DNA from: Paratrimastix pyriformis
Lineage: Eukaryota > Preaxostyla > Paratrimastigidae
Assembly: GCA_027972325.1 (NCBI GenBank)
Contig: JAPMOS010000008.1
Location: forward strand, 304,001 to 368,000
Length of the DNA: 64,000 bases
Direction: 5' to 3'
The position numbers and the translations under genes were made by a program. Numbering within the stretch: the stretch's first letter is position 1; every line of letters starts with the position of its first letter. Shown piece after piece: positions 10,491-23,062 of the stretch. The notes beneath the pieces are model-generated. The model worked only from the letters and a program-made list of their open reading frames with translations. It had not been told where the DNA came from and did not search any database.

Positions 10491-13135
10491 ATGGCTGAAG
10501 AATACAAGCTTTACGCTCGGCGGTGGTTAATTCTCGCCCTCTATGCCTTTTTGACCGTCTGGATCCAGGTTTGTCCCCCATCAAATTTTTGGGCTGGTAT
10601 TCTGAATCGGTTTGGGCAGATCGTTTGGGTTTCATTTTGCCCAATCGCTACTCTCACATCGAGATATTATCAAGTTTCGGTCTGATCCTGCCACATTTTC
10701 CTGGATCATACTCATCCCTTTTCCGCAAAACAAATCATCTTGATTGCCACAGATCTTTTGGGTCGACGTCTTATCAAGCTCTTGGATGTTGTTGTTTGTC
10801 CTCTTCTCAATGGTCGCGCTCCAAGTATTTGAGATGCTTGGTCTGTCCTCCTCACAGCACCACCAAACCAAAAATCTTCTCTTCTGGCTATAGGTGTGAG
10901 ATGGGGCATGATCATTGGTGCGTTCTCGCTGGTTGCCGGCACCGGCATCCGTTGGTGGGGCAGTGACCCCGACAGCTTCTGGCTGCTCTTCGCGGGTCAA
11001 GCCATCTCCGCCTTTGCCGAATTGTTCACACTGGGCGCCCCCACACTCGTTTCTGGACGGTGGTTTGGCGACAAGGAACGTGTTCTGGCCACGACGATCG
11101 GCTCGCAGGCCTCCAACCTGGGCCTGGCCCTCGGCTTTGCCTATTCCACGGTCCTGGTGCACGAGGGCAGCGACCTGCCTTTCGCCATGAACATCCAGTT
11201 CATCGTCTCGGGCGTGATCTTCGTGCTGGTGGCGCTCTTCTTCAAGAAGGCCCCCCCCAAGCCACCCTCGCGTGCCGCCGCCCAGGAGATCGAGGAGGAG
11301 GTGCGCCGGGTGCGCGAGAAGAAGATGGCCAAGGCCGCCAAGAAGAACAAGAGGCCCATCGTGGCCGACCCGGACGACGAGGCCGAGGCCAAGGTGGTGG
11401 CCCGCGAGGAGCGGCTGCCCATTCTGAACCCGGCCCTGACCTACGACCCCGACGCCCCCAAGGGCGCCCAGGCCCCGCCGCCCCCGGCCTTCCTGACCAA
11501 GACCGGGCTGAGCGGCCTCGAGACCCTGTGGTATTTCTTCCGCATCCCGGCCGTCTGGATGCACGTCATCACGGCCGGCGCCATCATGGGCAGCTTCTGG
11601 ACCCTGGACACGATGATCGAGCAGGTGCTCTCGCCCCTCAACCTCTCGCATGGCGTCCCCGGCTGGATTGGTCTGTGGCGCCCCTTTTCACCTGTCCCAT
11701 CTGACCTGGTCCCCGGGTCCTGCAGGTTCGTGGATGGCCTTGTCGGGCCTGGTGGGCTCGCTGCTGCTGTCGCCCTTTGTGGATAAGTTCAAGAAGTTCC
11801 GGCCCACTCAGCTCATGCTCACCTGGCTCTACATCAGCTTCCTCGTCGTCCTGACTGTGTCCGTGATCCGGCTCTGCCTCGCTCCCCCTGCCCCCCTGCC
11901 CCCTGCCCCCCTGCCCCCCCTGCCCCCTGCCCCCTGCCCCCCTGCCCCCTGCCCCCTGCCCCCTGCCTTCGTTCTTCCGCTCATTCCGATCCCTTCCCTC
12001 CCACAGTGCGACCGTCCCTGCCTGGATGTGGGGCCTCCGGTCGGACGAGCCTGGCGGCTGGGGCCCGTGGTACCTGTGGATCATCGTCGGCGCGGTGGGC
12101 TTCGTCCTGTGCGGCATGGAGCCCGTCGCGATGGAGATGGCCGCCGAGGTGTCCTTCCCCAAGATCCCCGAGGGCTCCAGCTGCACCTTCGTGGTGATGG
12201 GCGCCAACCTGGTGGCCCTCATCATGCAGGTGACTATGAACCTGCTGCAGGACCCCAAGACGGGCCACTTTGTCTGGTCCATGATCGCCCTGACGGTCGT
12301 CTCCCTCGGCATGGGCATCGGCATGCTCTTCGTGCCCACCACGTACCACCGGCTCCTCTTCGAGCGCTACTTCGCCCACAAGCAGGAGCTGGCCACCCAG
12401 CTCGTCGTCATGCCCCGCGCCCCCAGCCCCGCCAAGCACCCCGCTCCGAGCGGCCAGCCCTATCAGGCCGCAGCCGAACACTCCCTCGCTGCTCCTGCCC
12501 CCGCCCCTGCCGCTGCCGCTGCCGCTGGCGGCCTCACCCCTCCGGCCCTCGAAGTGGAAGCTGCCCCGGTCGAGCCCGTCTTGCCCGGGGTCATTCAACC
12601 CGTGGCCGTGCGGGCCGACCCGGCCCTCGTCGCCCAGCCGGTGCCCCTCCTGGCTGGCGCCACCTCGGCCACCGACCCGGTGCAGCTGGTCCGCTCCTCG
12701 AGTCTCAGCATCCCCCGGGTGCCCAGCCCGGCCAAGGCAGCCCGCGTTTCCAATCCGAGTCTTGGCATCCCGCGGATGCCCAGCCCGGCCGCCCAGCCCG
12801 GCCGCATGCCCAGCCCGGGCGTCATTGTCCACGTGCCCAGTGTCTCCTCGGCCGCTCGGGGCACCGCTCCCCAGCGCCCCCAGGCCGTGCTGAACGCCTC
12901 TTCGCCCATCATGGGCATGGCCTTCGCCAACGTCCCCAGTCCCCTGCTCGGACACCCGGAACAGCAAGTCGATTCCGATCCCGTTGTCCTGGCGGCGGAC
13001 CCGACCCCAACCCCAACCACCTGCAATGCGCCCACCCCCCAGATGCCGACCATGTCGTCGGCCATTGACCCCAAGGACCCGGTGGCGTCCATTGGTGCAC
13101 CGTCTGCCATCCCAGCGGTCTCAACCTCCGTGTAG
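10491..13135 (+). CDS. FLVCR/SLC49-like major facilitator transporter
   Basis: Six exons join in frame to 752 residues: 10491-10568, 10620-10673, 10753-10840, 10894-11670, 11726-11858 and 12007-13135. The N-terminal blocks YARRWLILALYAFLTVW and VWVSFCPIATLTSRYYQ are typical of the FLVCR family, as are FAGQAISAFAELFTLGAP and RWFGDKERVLATTIGSQASN in the first half. Family members move choline, ethanolamine or haem-related substrates; the substrate here is unknown. A charged central loop (EEEVRRVREKKMAKAAKKNK) separates the two transmembrane halves. The last ~250 residues form a cytosolic Pro/Ala/Ser tail with repeated PRVPSPAK / PRMPSPAA motifs, unusual for the family. Intron donors are GTTTG, GTTTC, GTCTG, GTCTG and GTCCG. 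Confidence 0.86.
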
Positions 13136-13647
13136 AGCGACTCCTCTCCGCTTGTTTGTTTGTGATGGGCTTTGCCCAATTCCCTCTTCCCAATGAAAGC
13201 TATTTCTCTATTTTTGCTGTTTCCCTTTTTTTCGCGCCCTGTCGAAGGGCCGGGAATGAGCCAGAGTTTTTTCGGACCTAAGGGCATAATAAGGTGCTTT
13301 TATGCGTCCCTTCCCCCCGTTCTTCTGTCTCCTCTTGTCGCTTTCGTTTGTCGCTTGTCGCTTGATCGGTCCTCCCTGGTTAAGGGCTTGGCCTGAACAC
13401 CAACAAACTGTTTTTCCAGCCTGCTCTCAATTTTGTTTGGAACCATGTTCAGAGTCAGAAGGGCAAGAGCAGGGTTCCCTCTCGGGTCACCCCGATCGCC
13501 GGTGGGGCTCGGTGGGTCGTCAATAGGCTGCGGTGGTCTGTGAAGAAGTGCCTACAGAGCTTGTGCAAAGGCTTGCCAGCACTCGTGCCAATGCAATTCC
13601 GGCTGGAGTGACTAGCCCCCTGGTGTTAGTCCCTTAGCTCGATTGAG
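13136..13647. other. Intergenic region between SLC49-like gene and CTR9
   Basis: A pyrimidine-rich 3' UTR-like stretch (13140-13390) is followed by a likely CTR9 promoter. No gene is seen. Confidence 0.55.
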
Positions 13648-16600
13648 ATGAGTACGAGCAGCAACACCATCACCATCCATGTGCGGACTGGTGAGGTGGT
13701 CGAAGTGCACACAAATGAGCTCCCCGAGAATGCTGATGATATCATTGATATCCTGAAAACCGAAATCGCACCTCTCTCTCTATGGCTCCAGTTTGCGGTC
13801 TTTTGCACCATTTTGGGCCTGCATAAACCGAACCACGCCTCCTTTACTTTAGGTCGAATACTACAAGCAGAAGCGATACGAACCCTTCAAACAAATGCTG
13901 ACATCGGTGCCACCCGATCTCGGTCTGCTGTCGTTGATCTTCGGTTCGGAGTCTTCATTTGCCACCACTACGGATGCGAAGCAACCAACCCTGCGTACGC
14001 GCACCTGCACGGTGACAGTAAGCACGATCAAGTTGCCATCCTCGATGCTCTGGGCTCCTACTACACGAAGCAGGCCGAGTTGGAGAAAGATAAGAGGAAA
14101 AAGGACGAACTGTTTAATCAGGCTACATCGTGCTATAACCGTGCCGACCGTATCGATGTCCAAGAGCAGGCGACCTGGGTTGGGAAGGGTCCGTACGCCC
14201 GCTCCTTCCACCTTTCACAACCGACCCTCGACCCTTCAGGTGTTCTGCTGTTGGCCAAGGGCGACCTGGAACGTGCCATGGATCACTTCACAGCTGCCCT
14301 TGAGGGATCTCCGCAGAACATTCCTGCCCGGCTGGGGAAGGTCCGCCACCCCCCCCCCCCCCCACCCCACGCACTGATCCCCATCCAGCATCCCTTGCAC
14401 TCCAGGACTCTTCTTCCTCCTCCACTCTACTTCATCCCTCCTCCACTCCTTCTCCTCCTCCCTCCATCCACCCCCCCACCCCCCGATGCTTTGCTTCAGG
14501 CGAACATCCTCTATCGGCGGGGCAAGTACGACGAGGCGCTGCAGATCTACGCGTCCATTCTGGAGCACCACCCCGACTGCCCGGCCTCCATCCGCCTGGG
14601 GATGGGCCTGTGCTACTTCCAGAAGAAGATCTACGCCAAGGTCGGGGCGGCCCCACGCCCATGCCCACATGCCCGCATGCCCGCATGTCCATGCCCATGT
14701 CCATGCCCATGCCCATGCCAGCGGCGGCTTTTTCTGTGCCCATCGCGCATACTGCACCCTCTATCGAGCTCGTGCGCGCCGCAAGACACGCCCCCCCCCC
14801 CCCCCCCCCCCCGCTCCCTCCCTCCCAGGCACGCAAATGCTTCGAGCGTGTCCTTGCCCTGGAGCCGCAGAACGCCAACGCGATGGTTGGGCTGGCGGTG
14901 CTGAGCCTGAACCAGGGCCAGGCCGACCACAACGCCACCAAGGAGGCCGTCACGATGCTCGTCTCGGCCTACCAGCAGAGCAGCAGCAACCCCATGGTCC
15001 TCAACCACCTCGCAAACCACTTCTTCTACCGCGGCGAGTACGACAAGGTCTGCATCGCCCCACCCCACCATCCCCACCACCCCGCGCCCCTGTGCACTGG
15101 CTGCTGCTGTCCATGCACCCACCCACCCCATGTCCTCACCATCCCCATCCGTCCGTTCATGGGGGCTGGGCTCGCCCCCGGGCAGACGATGAGCCTCGCC
15201 CGTGTCGCATGGGGCCTGACGGCCATGGACGGCATCAAGGCCGAGAGCTTCTACCACATGGGCCGCGCCCTCCATGCCCAGGTCCGCTACCCCCACACAC
15301 ACATACACATACACGCACACGCACGCACACGCACACGCACACCACCCCGGACGCTTTGTGTGGGTGACCCCGATCCCAATGGCCATCATCTTCACCCATG
15401 TCGCTCCCCCCCCCCCCCCCCGTGGCGCCCTTTGGAGCAGAACAAGTACCAGGAGGCGTACAACAACTACCTGTGGGCCAAGACCTCCAACCCGGACTTG
15501 GCGGCGCCCTACTTCGGGCTGGGCCAGATGCACATCCAGCGGGGCGAGCTGCCCCAGGCCATCGAGTGCTTCGAGCAGATCCGCAGGCGCTTCCCCGACA
15601 ACGACGAGGCCCTCAAGGTCCCCGCCCCTGCTGCCCCTGCTGCCCCTGCTGCCCCTGCTTCCATCTCCCCTCTGTTTCCAGCACCCCTTGGCCTCACATC
15701 TGGACCCAATGTTGCCGCGCTCATTCCACCCCCACCTCCCAACCCCCCCGCTGCGCCCGCTGCGCCCGCTGCGCCCGCAGATCCTGGGGTGGCTCTACGG
15801 CCAGACGGGCCACAAGACCCGGGCCATCGAGATGCTCAAACGAGTGGCCGAGTCGGACCCCGAGGACCTGGTCGCGCGCGCTCGCCATCCCACAGAGCCA
15901 TCACACGCATGACACGGCGCCATCCCACAGAGCCATCACACTCATGACACGGCGCCACCACACAGCCATCACAGCCATCACACAGCCATCACACAGCCAT
16001 CACACAGCCATCACACAGCCATCACACAGCCATCACACAGCCATCACACAGCCATCACACAGCCATCACACAGCCATCACACAGCCATCACACAGCCATC
16101 ACACAGCCATCACACAGCCATCACACAGCCATCACACAGCCATCACACAGCCATCACACAGCCATCACACAGCCATCACACAGCCATCACATCGCACGCA
16201 TGACGCGCATGGCGCATCGCACCACGTCGCACCATCACTCCCCGAATGCGGCGGCTGAATCTTTGGCCGCCCTGTCTTCTGCGGGTGTGGGGACGTTGGA
16301 CTGTGGCATCCGTGGGGGGGCGCAGGACGCGTGGGTTGAGCTCGCCCAGCTCTCGGAGGGCCCCGACCCGGCGGGGGCCCTGGAGGCGTACCGGCACACG
16401 CTGGACATCCTGCGCCGCAAGGAGCAGCCCGCCCCCTTCCAGCTGCACAACAACATCGGCGCCCTCCACCACCTCCTCCGTCCGTTCCGCACGACCCAGC
16501 CCGATGATGGCGATGATGACGGGATGACGGGATGACGGGATGACGGGATGGGATGACAATGATGACAATGATAATCATTGGTGATGATGCTGATTGCGGG

Positions 16601-18348
16601 GCGGCAGACCACTACGACGAGGCGCGCCAGTCCTACCAGGAGGCCCTGCGCTGCCTGGGCGAGACCGAGACCGCCGTCACCGCCAACAACGCCACCCTCC
16701 TCGTCCGTTCCCACCGCCCCGCCTGGGAGCCCCGCCTGGCGGTGGGCCAGGAGGTCAGGCAGCTGATCAACCGCCCTTCCATGTGGGGGCCGGGGCGGGT
16801 GCAGTACAACCTGTCCAGGCTCGACGAGGACCTGGGCGACTACCAGCGGGCCGCCGACCGGTACCGCGCCATTGTCGTCGAGCATCCGAACTACATCGAC
16901 TGTCCGTCGTCCCATCACCCCCCGTCCCCCGTCCTGCCTCCTGCTGCCCCGGGCCTCGTCCGGTCGGGGGGATGCTGCTGGCCGCGCGGATCGATCCCCC
17001 AAGCCACGCACCAACCCACACGCCACACGCCACTCGCCACCGCACCCACCGACCCGCCCACCCGGCCTGTGCAGGCTTCCTGCGGCTGGGCATCATGGCC
17101 CGGGAGGCCAACCAGATCTACGACAGCTCGAACTACTTCAAGCAGGTCCTGGAGATTGCCCCCGACCACCCCGAGGCCTGGCTGCTGCTGGGCAATCTGC
17201 ACATGCAGAAGGAGGAGTGGGCCCCGGCCCAGAAGAAGTTCGAGCGGGTCCTGACCACGGACCCCAAGCACTGGGACCCGTACAGCATCCTCTCGCTGGC
17301 CAGCATCTTCCTGCGCACCGCAAAGGCCGACAAGGAGAAGAAGGTCCGCGTCCCACTCGCCCCCCGTCGCGTCCGGGAACCGCCACGCCCATTGCCCCGG
17401 TGTCCCCACACACCCATTTGGATGATGCCCGGGCCTGACCTCCTCTCGGGCCGTCCTGCGGCTCATCTCCATGGCGTCTTCTGCTCCCGGCCGCCGCCGG
17501 CTGCCCCCCTGTGCCGCATGGGGGGCCAAGCCGCACTCGCGGCGCATCTGACGGGCATCTTTTCTCATGGCTGTGTGTGCCGCCTGTGGTGGTTTGCCAC
17601 GGGGCCGCCGCAGCATCTGGAGCGGGCCATCCACACCTCACTCCCGGGCCTCTTTTCCCCTGCTTGTGCCGTGGTGGTTTTGCCGTGGTTGGCGCAGTAT
17701 CTCGAGCGGGCCATGAAGTACTGCGTGGACACCCTGCGCAAGGACCCCCACAACCTGTTCGCCGCCCACGGGGTGGGGGTGGTCCTGGCCCAGCAGGGCC
17801 GCTCGGCCCAGGCCCGGGAGATCTTCTCCCAGGTGCGCGAGTCCCGCAACGACCTGCCCGACGTCTGGGTCAACATTGCCCACGTCGACTGCGCCCTGGT
17901 CCGTCCGATGGGCCTTGCCGAGGGGATGCAGGCCGGGGGGTGATGCAGGCCGGGGGGTGATGCAGGCCGGGGGGATGCAGGCCATGTCACCCTCGGCCAG
18001 GTCAAGGGGCCATCGCCGCCTCGTTGACACATTCTCTCGGTGGGGGACACCCGGTGCGTGCGCGGTGTGCTGTGGGGGGCAGGGGAACTACGGGAGCGCC
18101 GTGCAGATGTACACCAACGTGCTGAAGAAGTACCTGAGCAACCACGACCCGGAGGTGCTCCACTATCTGGCCCGGGCCCGGTTCATGATGGCCCAGCAGC
18201 ACCCCGAGGGCCCCGCCTCCCTGCCCGCATCCGCCCAGCACTACGCCGACTGCCTCAAGACCCTCCTCAAGGTCACTGCCCCACCCCTCCCCGCGTTATC
18301 CAGGGCGGCCCCACCCTTCTCGCCCCATCGTCGTCGTCGTCGTCGTCG

Positions 18349-18386
<38 letters not shown>

Positions 18387-21386
18387 GCTCACCCACCACC
18401 GGCAGGTGATCCACCTGACGCCCAACAACTACTCGATCCGCTTCAACGCGGCCCTGACCCTGCAAGAGCACGCCCTGGCCATCCTCCTCAACGGTCCGCC
18501 CGCCCCCCATCATCCCATCCCCCTCACCTTCCCTCGCCCTCCTCCCTCGGCATGAGACTCCCCTGAGTCGGTGCCTTTGGCCGCCCGCCGTTGGGACGCC
18601 ACTGCAGCCGCCAGCCAGCCATGCGTCACCCATGACTCACCCGGCCCCGTCCATCTCCGCTCTGCTCCTCTGCTCCCGCTTCCGCTCCGCTCCTCTTGGG
18701 TGGGTGCCGCAGCCCGGGAGCACCGCGACAAGCACGCCGCCCGGGCCATCGAGTCGGCCATCGACAGGCTCCAGCACGCCATCAAGTCCGCACCCGACCC
18801 TCCTCATCCTCATCCTCTGGGATCATCCCCGAATGGCTGCTCACCGCACGCCGTCGCCCGTCCTCCTCTGCCCTGGTCTGCCCTGGTCTGCCCTGGTCTG
18901 GTCTGCCCTGGTGCTGCCCTGGTGCTGCCGGGGGGTGCGCAGGATCTACCACGGGATCGCCGTCACGCCCCAGCCGCACATGAAGAAGCTCGCCGAACGT
19001 GCCCAGAAGCTCGAGGAGTATTGCAGGGTGCTCCTCGAGAGCGCCGTCCAGCACCGCGAGGACGCCCGGTCCGCCCTGCCCCCTCACCCCTCACCCCTCA
19101 CCCCTCACCCAGCACCCCTCACCCAGCACCCCCCCAGCACCCCCCGACCCCTCTTGGCATCCTTCCCGCTCCCGTCCTTCCCGCGCTTGGTGCCTCGGGT
19201 CTCCGCCCTCCCAACCTGACGCGGGTCCCCGGTGGGCTGGCGGGGGGCGGGGTGGCGACAGAGCCTTCGAGAAGCGCCTCGAGGAGGAGACCCTCCTGAA
19301 GCAGGAGGCCATCAGGCTCGAGCTCGAGAAGGCCAAGCAGGCCGAGGTCCGCGGCCCCCCACACGCCCACGCCTCATCCGGGTGCCTTTCTGTGGTTGGC
19401 AATCCGTGATTTGCGATCCCAATCCGGGGGCGGTGAAACGAAGAACGAACGAAGAACGAACGAAGAACGAACGAAGAACGAACGAAGAACGAACGAAGAA
19501 CGAACGAAGAACGAACGATGAACGAACGATGAACTTGCAGATGCACGTTTCTGCAGAGAGCCGAGACGAGCAGTTTTTTTAGATACGGAGATCACCCCAG
19601 CAGCTCGGCCCGCTCACCCCCGTCGTTTCGTGTGTCACTGCGGGTGGGTGGGTGGGTCTCCTCAGGACGAGCGGCAGGAGGGGCTCCGTGCCGAGCGGGC
19701 GCGCCTGGATGCCCTGGCCCAGGCCAAGGCCAAGCGGCTGGCCGAGCTGCAGGAGCTGTGGCGCCAGGCCCAGTCCGAGCAGGAGGCCAAGACACCCAAG
19801 GTCCGCCAGCGCCATCACCTCGACCACCACGACCGCGACCGCCACCACCACCACCACCACCACCACCACTCCCAGTACCACTGTCCCAATCCGTCGTCGG
19901 GGACGGCTGGTTCCCCGGATGATGATGATGTTCTGGATGATCTGGATCTGGATGATAATCTGGATGATGATCTGGATGATGATCTGGATGATGATGCGAT
20001 CATTGCCCCCATCTGACGCGCTGGCTGGCTGCGGCCTGTTTTTTGGGGGTGCAGGGCAAGAAGTCCAAGAAGAAGGGCCGCGCCGAGGAGGGCGAGGAGG
20101 CCGATGCAGAGGGCCCCCGGGAGGCCCCCGAGGCCTCCGACGAGGACGATGCGGCCTTCGTGGCCGACGACAAGGAGTCCACCAAGCGCAAGAAGCACCG
20201 CCACCCCAAAAAGGCCGCCCCCGCAGGCGACGAGGCCGAGGGCGAGAGCGAGGGGGCTCAGGCTTTCGGGATGGCGGAGGAGGACGGCCTCAAGGGCGAG
20301 GAGCCCCAGCAGCAGCCCGGCCGCCCTCAGGAGGCCGGCGACGAGGAAGAGGCAGGGCCCGCCACGGTGCCCGAGGCCAAGCCACAGCGGAGGCTGCGCC
20401 GCCAGCAGGCCGAGCAGGACGAGGACCAGGAGGGCGGGGCGGCCCCCATCGAGCCCGAGGCCCCGGGGACCCCTCAGCACCCTGGGACCCCTCAGCCCCC
20501 TGGGACCCCTCAGCCCCCTGGGACCCCTCAGCCCCCTGGGACCCCCCAGCCGCTCGGCACTCCCCAGCCGCCCGGAACCCCCGGAAGCCCCTCAGCCCCG
20601 GGCAGCCCTGCACCTCCCCGGAGCCCCGGGTCGCCATCCCGGCCCAAGTCGCCGGAGGAGCCCGGCACTCCTGCCCGCACACCCTCGCCCAGAAGCCCCT
20701 CCCCAGCACCCGCCGCGAAGGCGCCCAAGGAGCCGGAGCCGGAGCCCATGCCCGCCCCCGACCAGAAGGCCGCCCTGGCCGCCCCATCATCCCCCTCCCC
20801 GCCGCCCACGCCACACGAAGACCGGCCCGCCAGCCCCGCCCAGCACGGGGAACAGCCCGCCAGCCCCGCCCATCACGAGGAACATCCCACCAGCCCCATG
20901 CACCAGGAGGCAGAAGCCCCCGCCACGCTGCTCTACCCACAGTCCCAGCCCGCAGAGGAGGTTACCCCCGCCCCTGCCCCCGTTACACAGCCTTCCCAAC
21001 CCCCGGCCAACCCTCCACCAGCCGACGAGCCGCAACCCACCCAACTTGCGTCTGCCGCCCCCGAGGCCGAGCAGGCCACACTCCTGGACGCCCCGCAACC
21101 ATCGCAGCAGCCCCAGACACAAACACATTCCGATGCGGGCGCCACCATGCTCTACGACGACCTCGATCAGCCCATGCCTCACCAACCCCACGAGGGACCC
21201 ACCCCAAGCCAGCAGCTGGACACCCTCCTCTACGGGGACGAATTGGGCGCGCCCACCCAGCTGGCCGGGCCGACCCAGCTCGAGGAGATGGTCCCGGAGT
21301 CACAACCCCAAGAATCACAGTCGCAGACGGTCCCTCAATCTCAGGCCCAGCCGGACGATGAGGCCGGTCCAACACAGTTGATATAA
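13648..21386 (+). CDS. CTR9: Paf1 complex subunit CTR9
   Basis: CTR9 is the TPR scaffold of the Paf1 elongation complex on RNA polymerase II. The start gives MSTSSNTITIHVRTGEVVEV, then NELPENADDIIDILKTE, matching the CTR9 N-terminus, followed by VEYYKQKRYEPFKQ. TPR exons follow in the family order: HHPDCPASIRLGMGLCYF, NPMVLNHLANHFFYRGEY, YFGLGQMHIQRGELPQAIEC, GFLRLGIMAREANQIYD, AWLLLGNLHMQKEEWAPAQK, NLFAAHGVGVVLAQQGRSAQ and QVRESRNDLPDVWVNIAHVD. A Lys/Glu coiled coil and a KKSKKKGR basic patch come next. The final exon (about 20055-21386) is an acidic then Pro-rich tail with repeated PGTPQPP units, three LLY/LLD boxes and many SQ/TQ dipeptides, ending GPTQLI. At least 17 exons; junctions in the 13890-14035 and 19550-19680 regions are not certain. 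Confidence 0.93.
14349..15421 (+). repeat. Three C homopolymers in CTR9 introns
   Basis: Runs of 15 C (14349-14363), 22 C (14791-14812) and 16 C (15406-15421) lie in three different CTR9 introns, all on the coding strand. The feature bounds enclose exons between the runs. Confidence 0.9.
15962..16190 (+). repeat. 11-bp minisatellite in CTR9 intron
   Basis: About 20 near-perfect copies of ATCACACAGCC. The repeats directly abut each other without spacers. Confidence 0.95.
18331..18385 (+). repeat. (CGT)n(CAT)n microsatellite in CTR9 intron
   Basis: Six or more CGT/GTC units run into about 14 CAT/ATC units, ending shortly before the acceptor of the exon that reads VIHLTPNNYSIRFN. Confidence 0.9.
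19441..19534 (+). repeat. Second 11-bp minisatellite in CTR9 intron
   Basis: About eight copies of AAGAACGAACG, the last two with A-to-T changes. The period, 11 bp, is the same as that of the repeat at 15962-16190, but the sequence is unrelated. Confidence 0.92.
19918..19996 (+). repeat. GATGATCTG-type repeat in CTR9 intron
   Basis: Degenerate GATGAT/CTGGAT units lie between the exon ending EAKTPK and the exon starting GKKSKKKGR. One frame encodes only Asp/Leu. The flanking GTCCG donor (about 19801) and TGCAG acceptor (about 20054) argue that it is intronic. Confidence 0.7.
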
Positions 21387-21537
21387 TCTTCGGCTGCTTT
21401 TATGCTTTCTTCTTCTTTCCCCCTTCAGCGGAGCCTTCTTGTTTTTATATTCATGAAGAACGGTGATGGTCACACAGCTGTTGGTGCGCTCGCCGGCAGG
21501 GCCTTGAACCCGGGCCTGTCGAGACTCTTTTCTTGAA

Positions 21538-22477
21538 ATGTCGCGGCTCTTCCAAGACGTCAGCGGTGAGGATGACCCCCTCTCTGCTCCCCCCGCGGAG
21601 GTCCCAAAGGGTATGTCTTGTATTGCGGAGACACACAGATTTTTATCTCTTGATCTCATAGCGACTCAGGAGAAACATCCTGCTCCTGCCAAGCAATCGA
21701 AAGGCCTTTTTGATGCTGACGAAGATGATCTCTTTGGGGCTCCTCCAGCAGCGCCTCCTCCAAAGCCCCCAACCGAAAACAAGAAACCCACCCCCCTTCC
21801 AACTGTGATGACCACCAAGCCCATTTTTCGGTTTTCTGAGTCTGTTCGTCCTTATTCCAAGCGTATGTTACAAATTTATTTTCCATTTTTTTTGCAGCGC
21901 CGATGAGGAGGAGGATACAAACGCCCCCTCATCTGATTTCCACCTGGCGGCCCAGGTCGGAAGGATCCGCCCTCCTGATCAATCTCATTCTGTATAGGAA
22001 GACGAATCGGTTTTCGCCCGGCAGAAGGCGCGCCAGGTCGCTTCTGATGTTGATGCCACCGAGGATCTGATGACGCGGTCTGTTCGTTTTGTGCGCGCGC
22101 TCATCGACCCTTTTTTTTCCCTCAGCGCCGACGAGGCTCTCAAGAAGCTTGATCTTGTTGGCACCCTGGCCACCAAGCCGGCGACCCCCAAGAGGCCAGC
22201 CCCCAAGGCGCAGCCCAAGGTCGGTCGTCCCCCTGGTCTCGGCTGGATGTCCATCACCCCCCCTCGTCATCGACAGGCCTCACCGGCCCTGTTCGACTTC
22301 GAGCCCACCGCCGCGGCCGCCCCCGCTGCCCCGGGGGAGGGCGACCTCTTCGACATGCTCGACCAGCAGCCCGCCGGCCGCCCCGCCGCGGCCGCGGGGG
22401 CCGACGCAGGGTTCGACTTTGGGGCGTACATCGCCACCCAGAAATCCCAGACCAAGGGCGGCCTCTTCGACGACTAG
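21538..22477 (+). CDS. Small acidic LF-motif protein, unrecognised family
   Basis: A multi-exon gene starts MSRLFQDVSGEDDPL and ends KGGLFDD. Intermediate exons give GLFDADEDDLFGAPPAAPPP, then DEEEDTNAPSSDFHLAAQ, then ESVFARQKARQVASDVDAT and ADEALKKLDLVGTLATKP, then ALFDFEPTAAAAP and GDLFDMLDQQ. Likely introns include 21611-21660, one beginning near 21840-21866 and ending at 21897, and 22220-22275. The product would be about 180-200 residues. The repeated L-F plus acidic-residue motifs resemble the retromer-binding LFa motifs of the WASH subunit FAM21, but the protein is far shorter and no globular domain is visible, so no function is assigned. It starts only 151 nt after the CTR9 stop on the same strand. 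Confidence 0.75.
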
Positions 22478-23062
22478 TCGCCCACATGCGCCGCATTCCC
22501 TCACCTGATCCCCGCCCCCCACTGGGGGGTTCGTGTTCGTCCCCCCGGGGTGGGAGCCGCGGGCGATCGGCCGTCCGTTGGATGGGCCCAGTGGTTTGTG
22601 GTTTTCGGTGTTGTTGTTGGTTGTAGGAGTAGTTGTTGTTGCCAGGGGTGCGGGTCCTGCGAGCGAATAACTGTCCCCATCGCCGTGCCCTGCTCCCCCC
22701 GCCAGCGCCCCTTCTCCCCACTCGTCTTCCCTTCTCCTCCCCCATCAGGGCGCCACCGTGTTCCGGTCCGATGGATCACAAACGATCATCGTTCGGTTCT
22801 CAAACGAAAAAAATTGGAGAACCTGTCACGATTCTCACGCCCTTCAACGAGGCAGAATCTGGTGCGAAATAAGGGGGGGGGGGGGGGGGTAAATGCAGAG
22901 CCTGGGTGGCTGGACTCCAGGTCACAGCCAAATCAGCAGGCTTCTTGCCAGGGCTTCTCCTGCCTCGCTCGCCTTCGCGTCGAGGATCGGCCCTTTGCGG
23001 TGTCGGTTTGATTGGGATGGGGATGGGGATGGCGGCCAGGGGCTTCTAAGGCGGGCCTGTTG
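22478..23062. other. Convergent intergenic region
   Basis: 3' UTR-like sequence lies between the LF-motif gene (+) and the FG-repeat gene (-). It includes a run of 18 G at 22873-22890. No gene is seen. Confidence 0.55.

Noticed and set aside
15962-16190. CRISPR-like array
   Set aside because: The 11-bp units abut each other without spacers and lie in a eukaryotic intron.
19918-19996. Poly-Asp/Leu acidic domain of CTR9
   Set aside because: Bounded by a GTCCG donor and a TGCAG acceptor; the surrounding exons join better without it.
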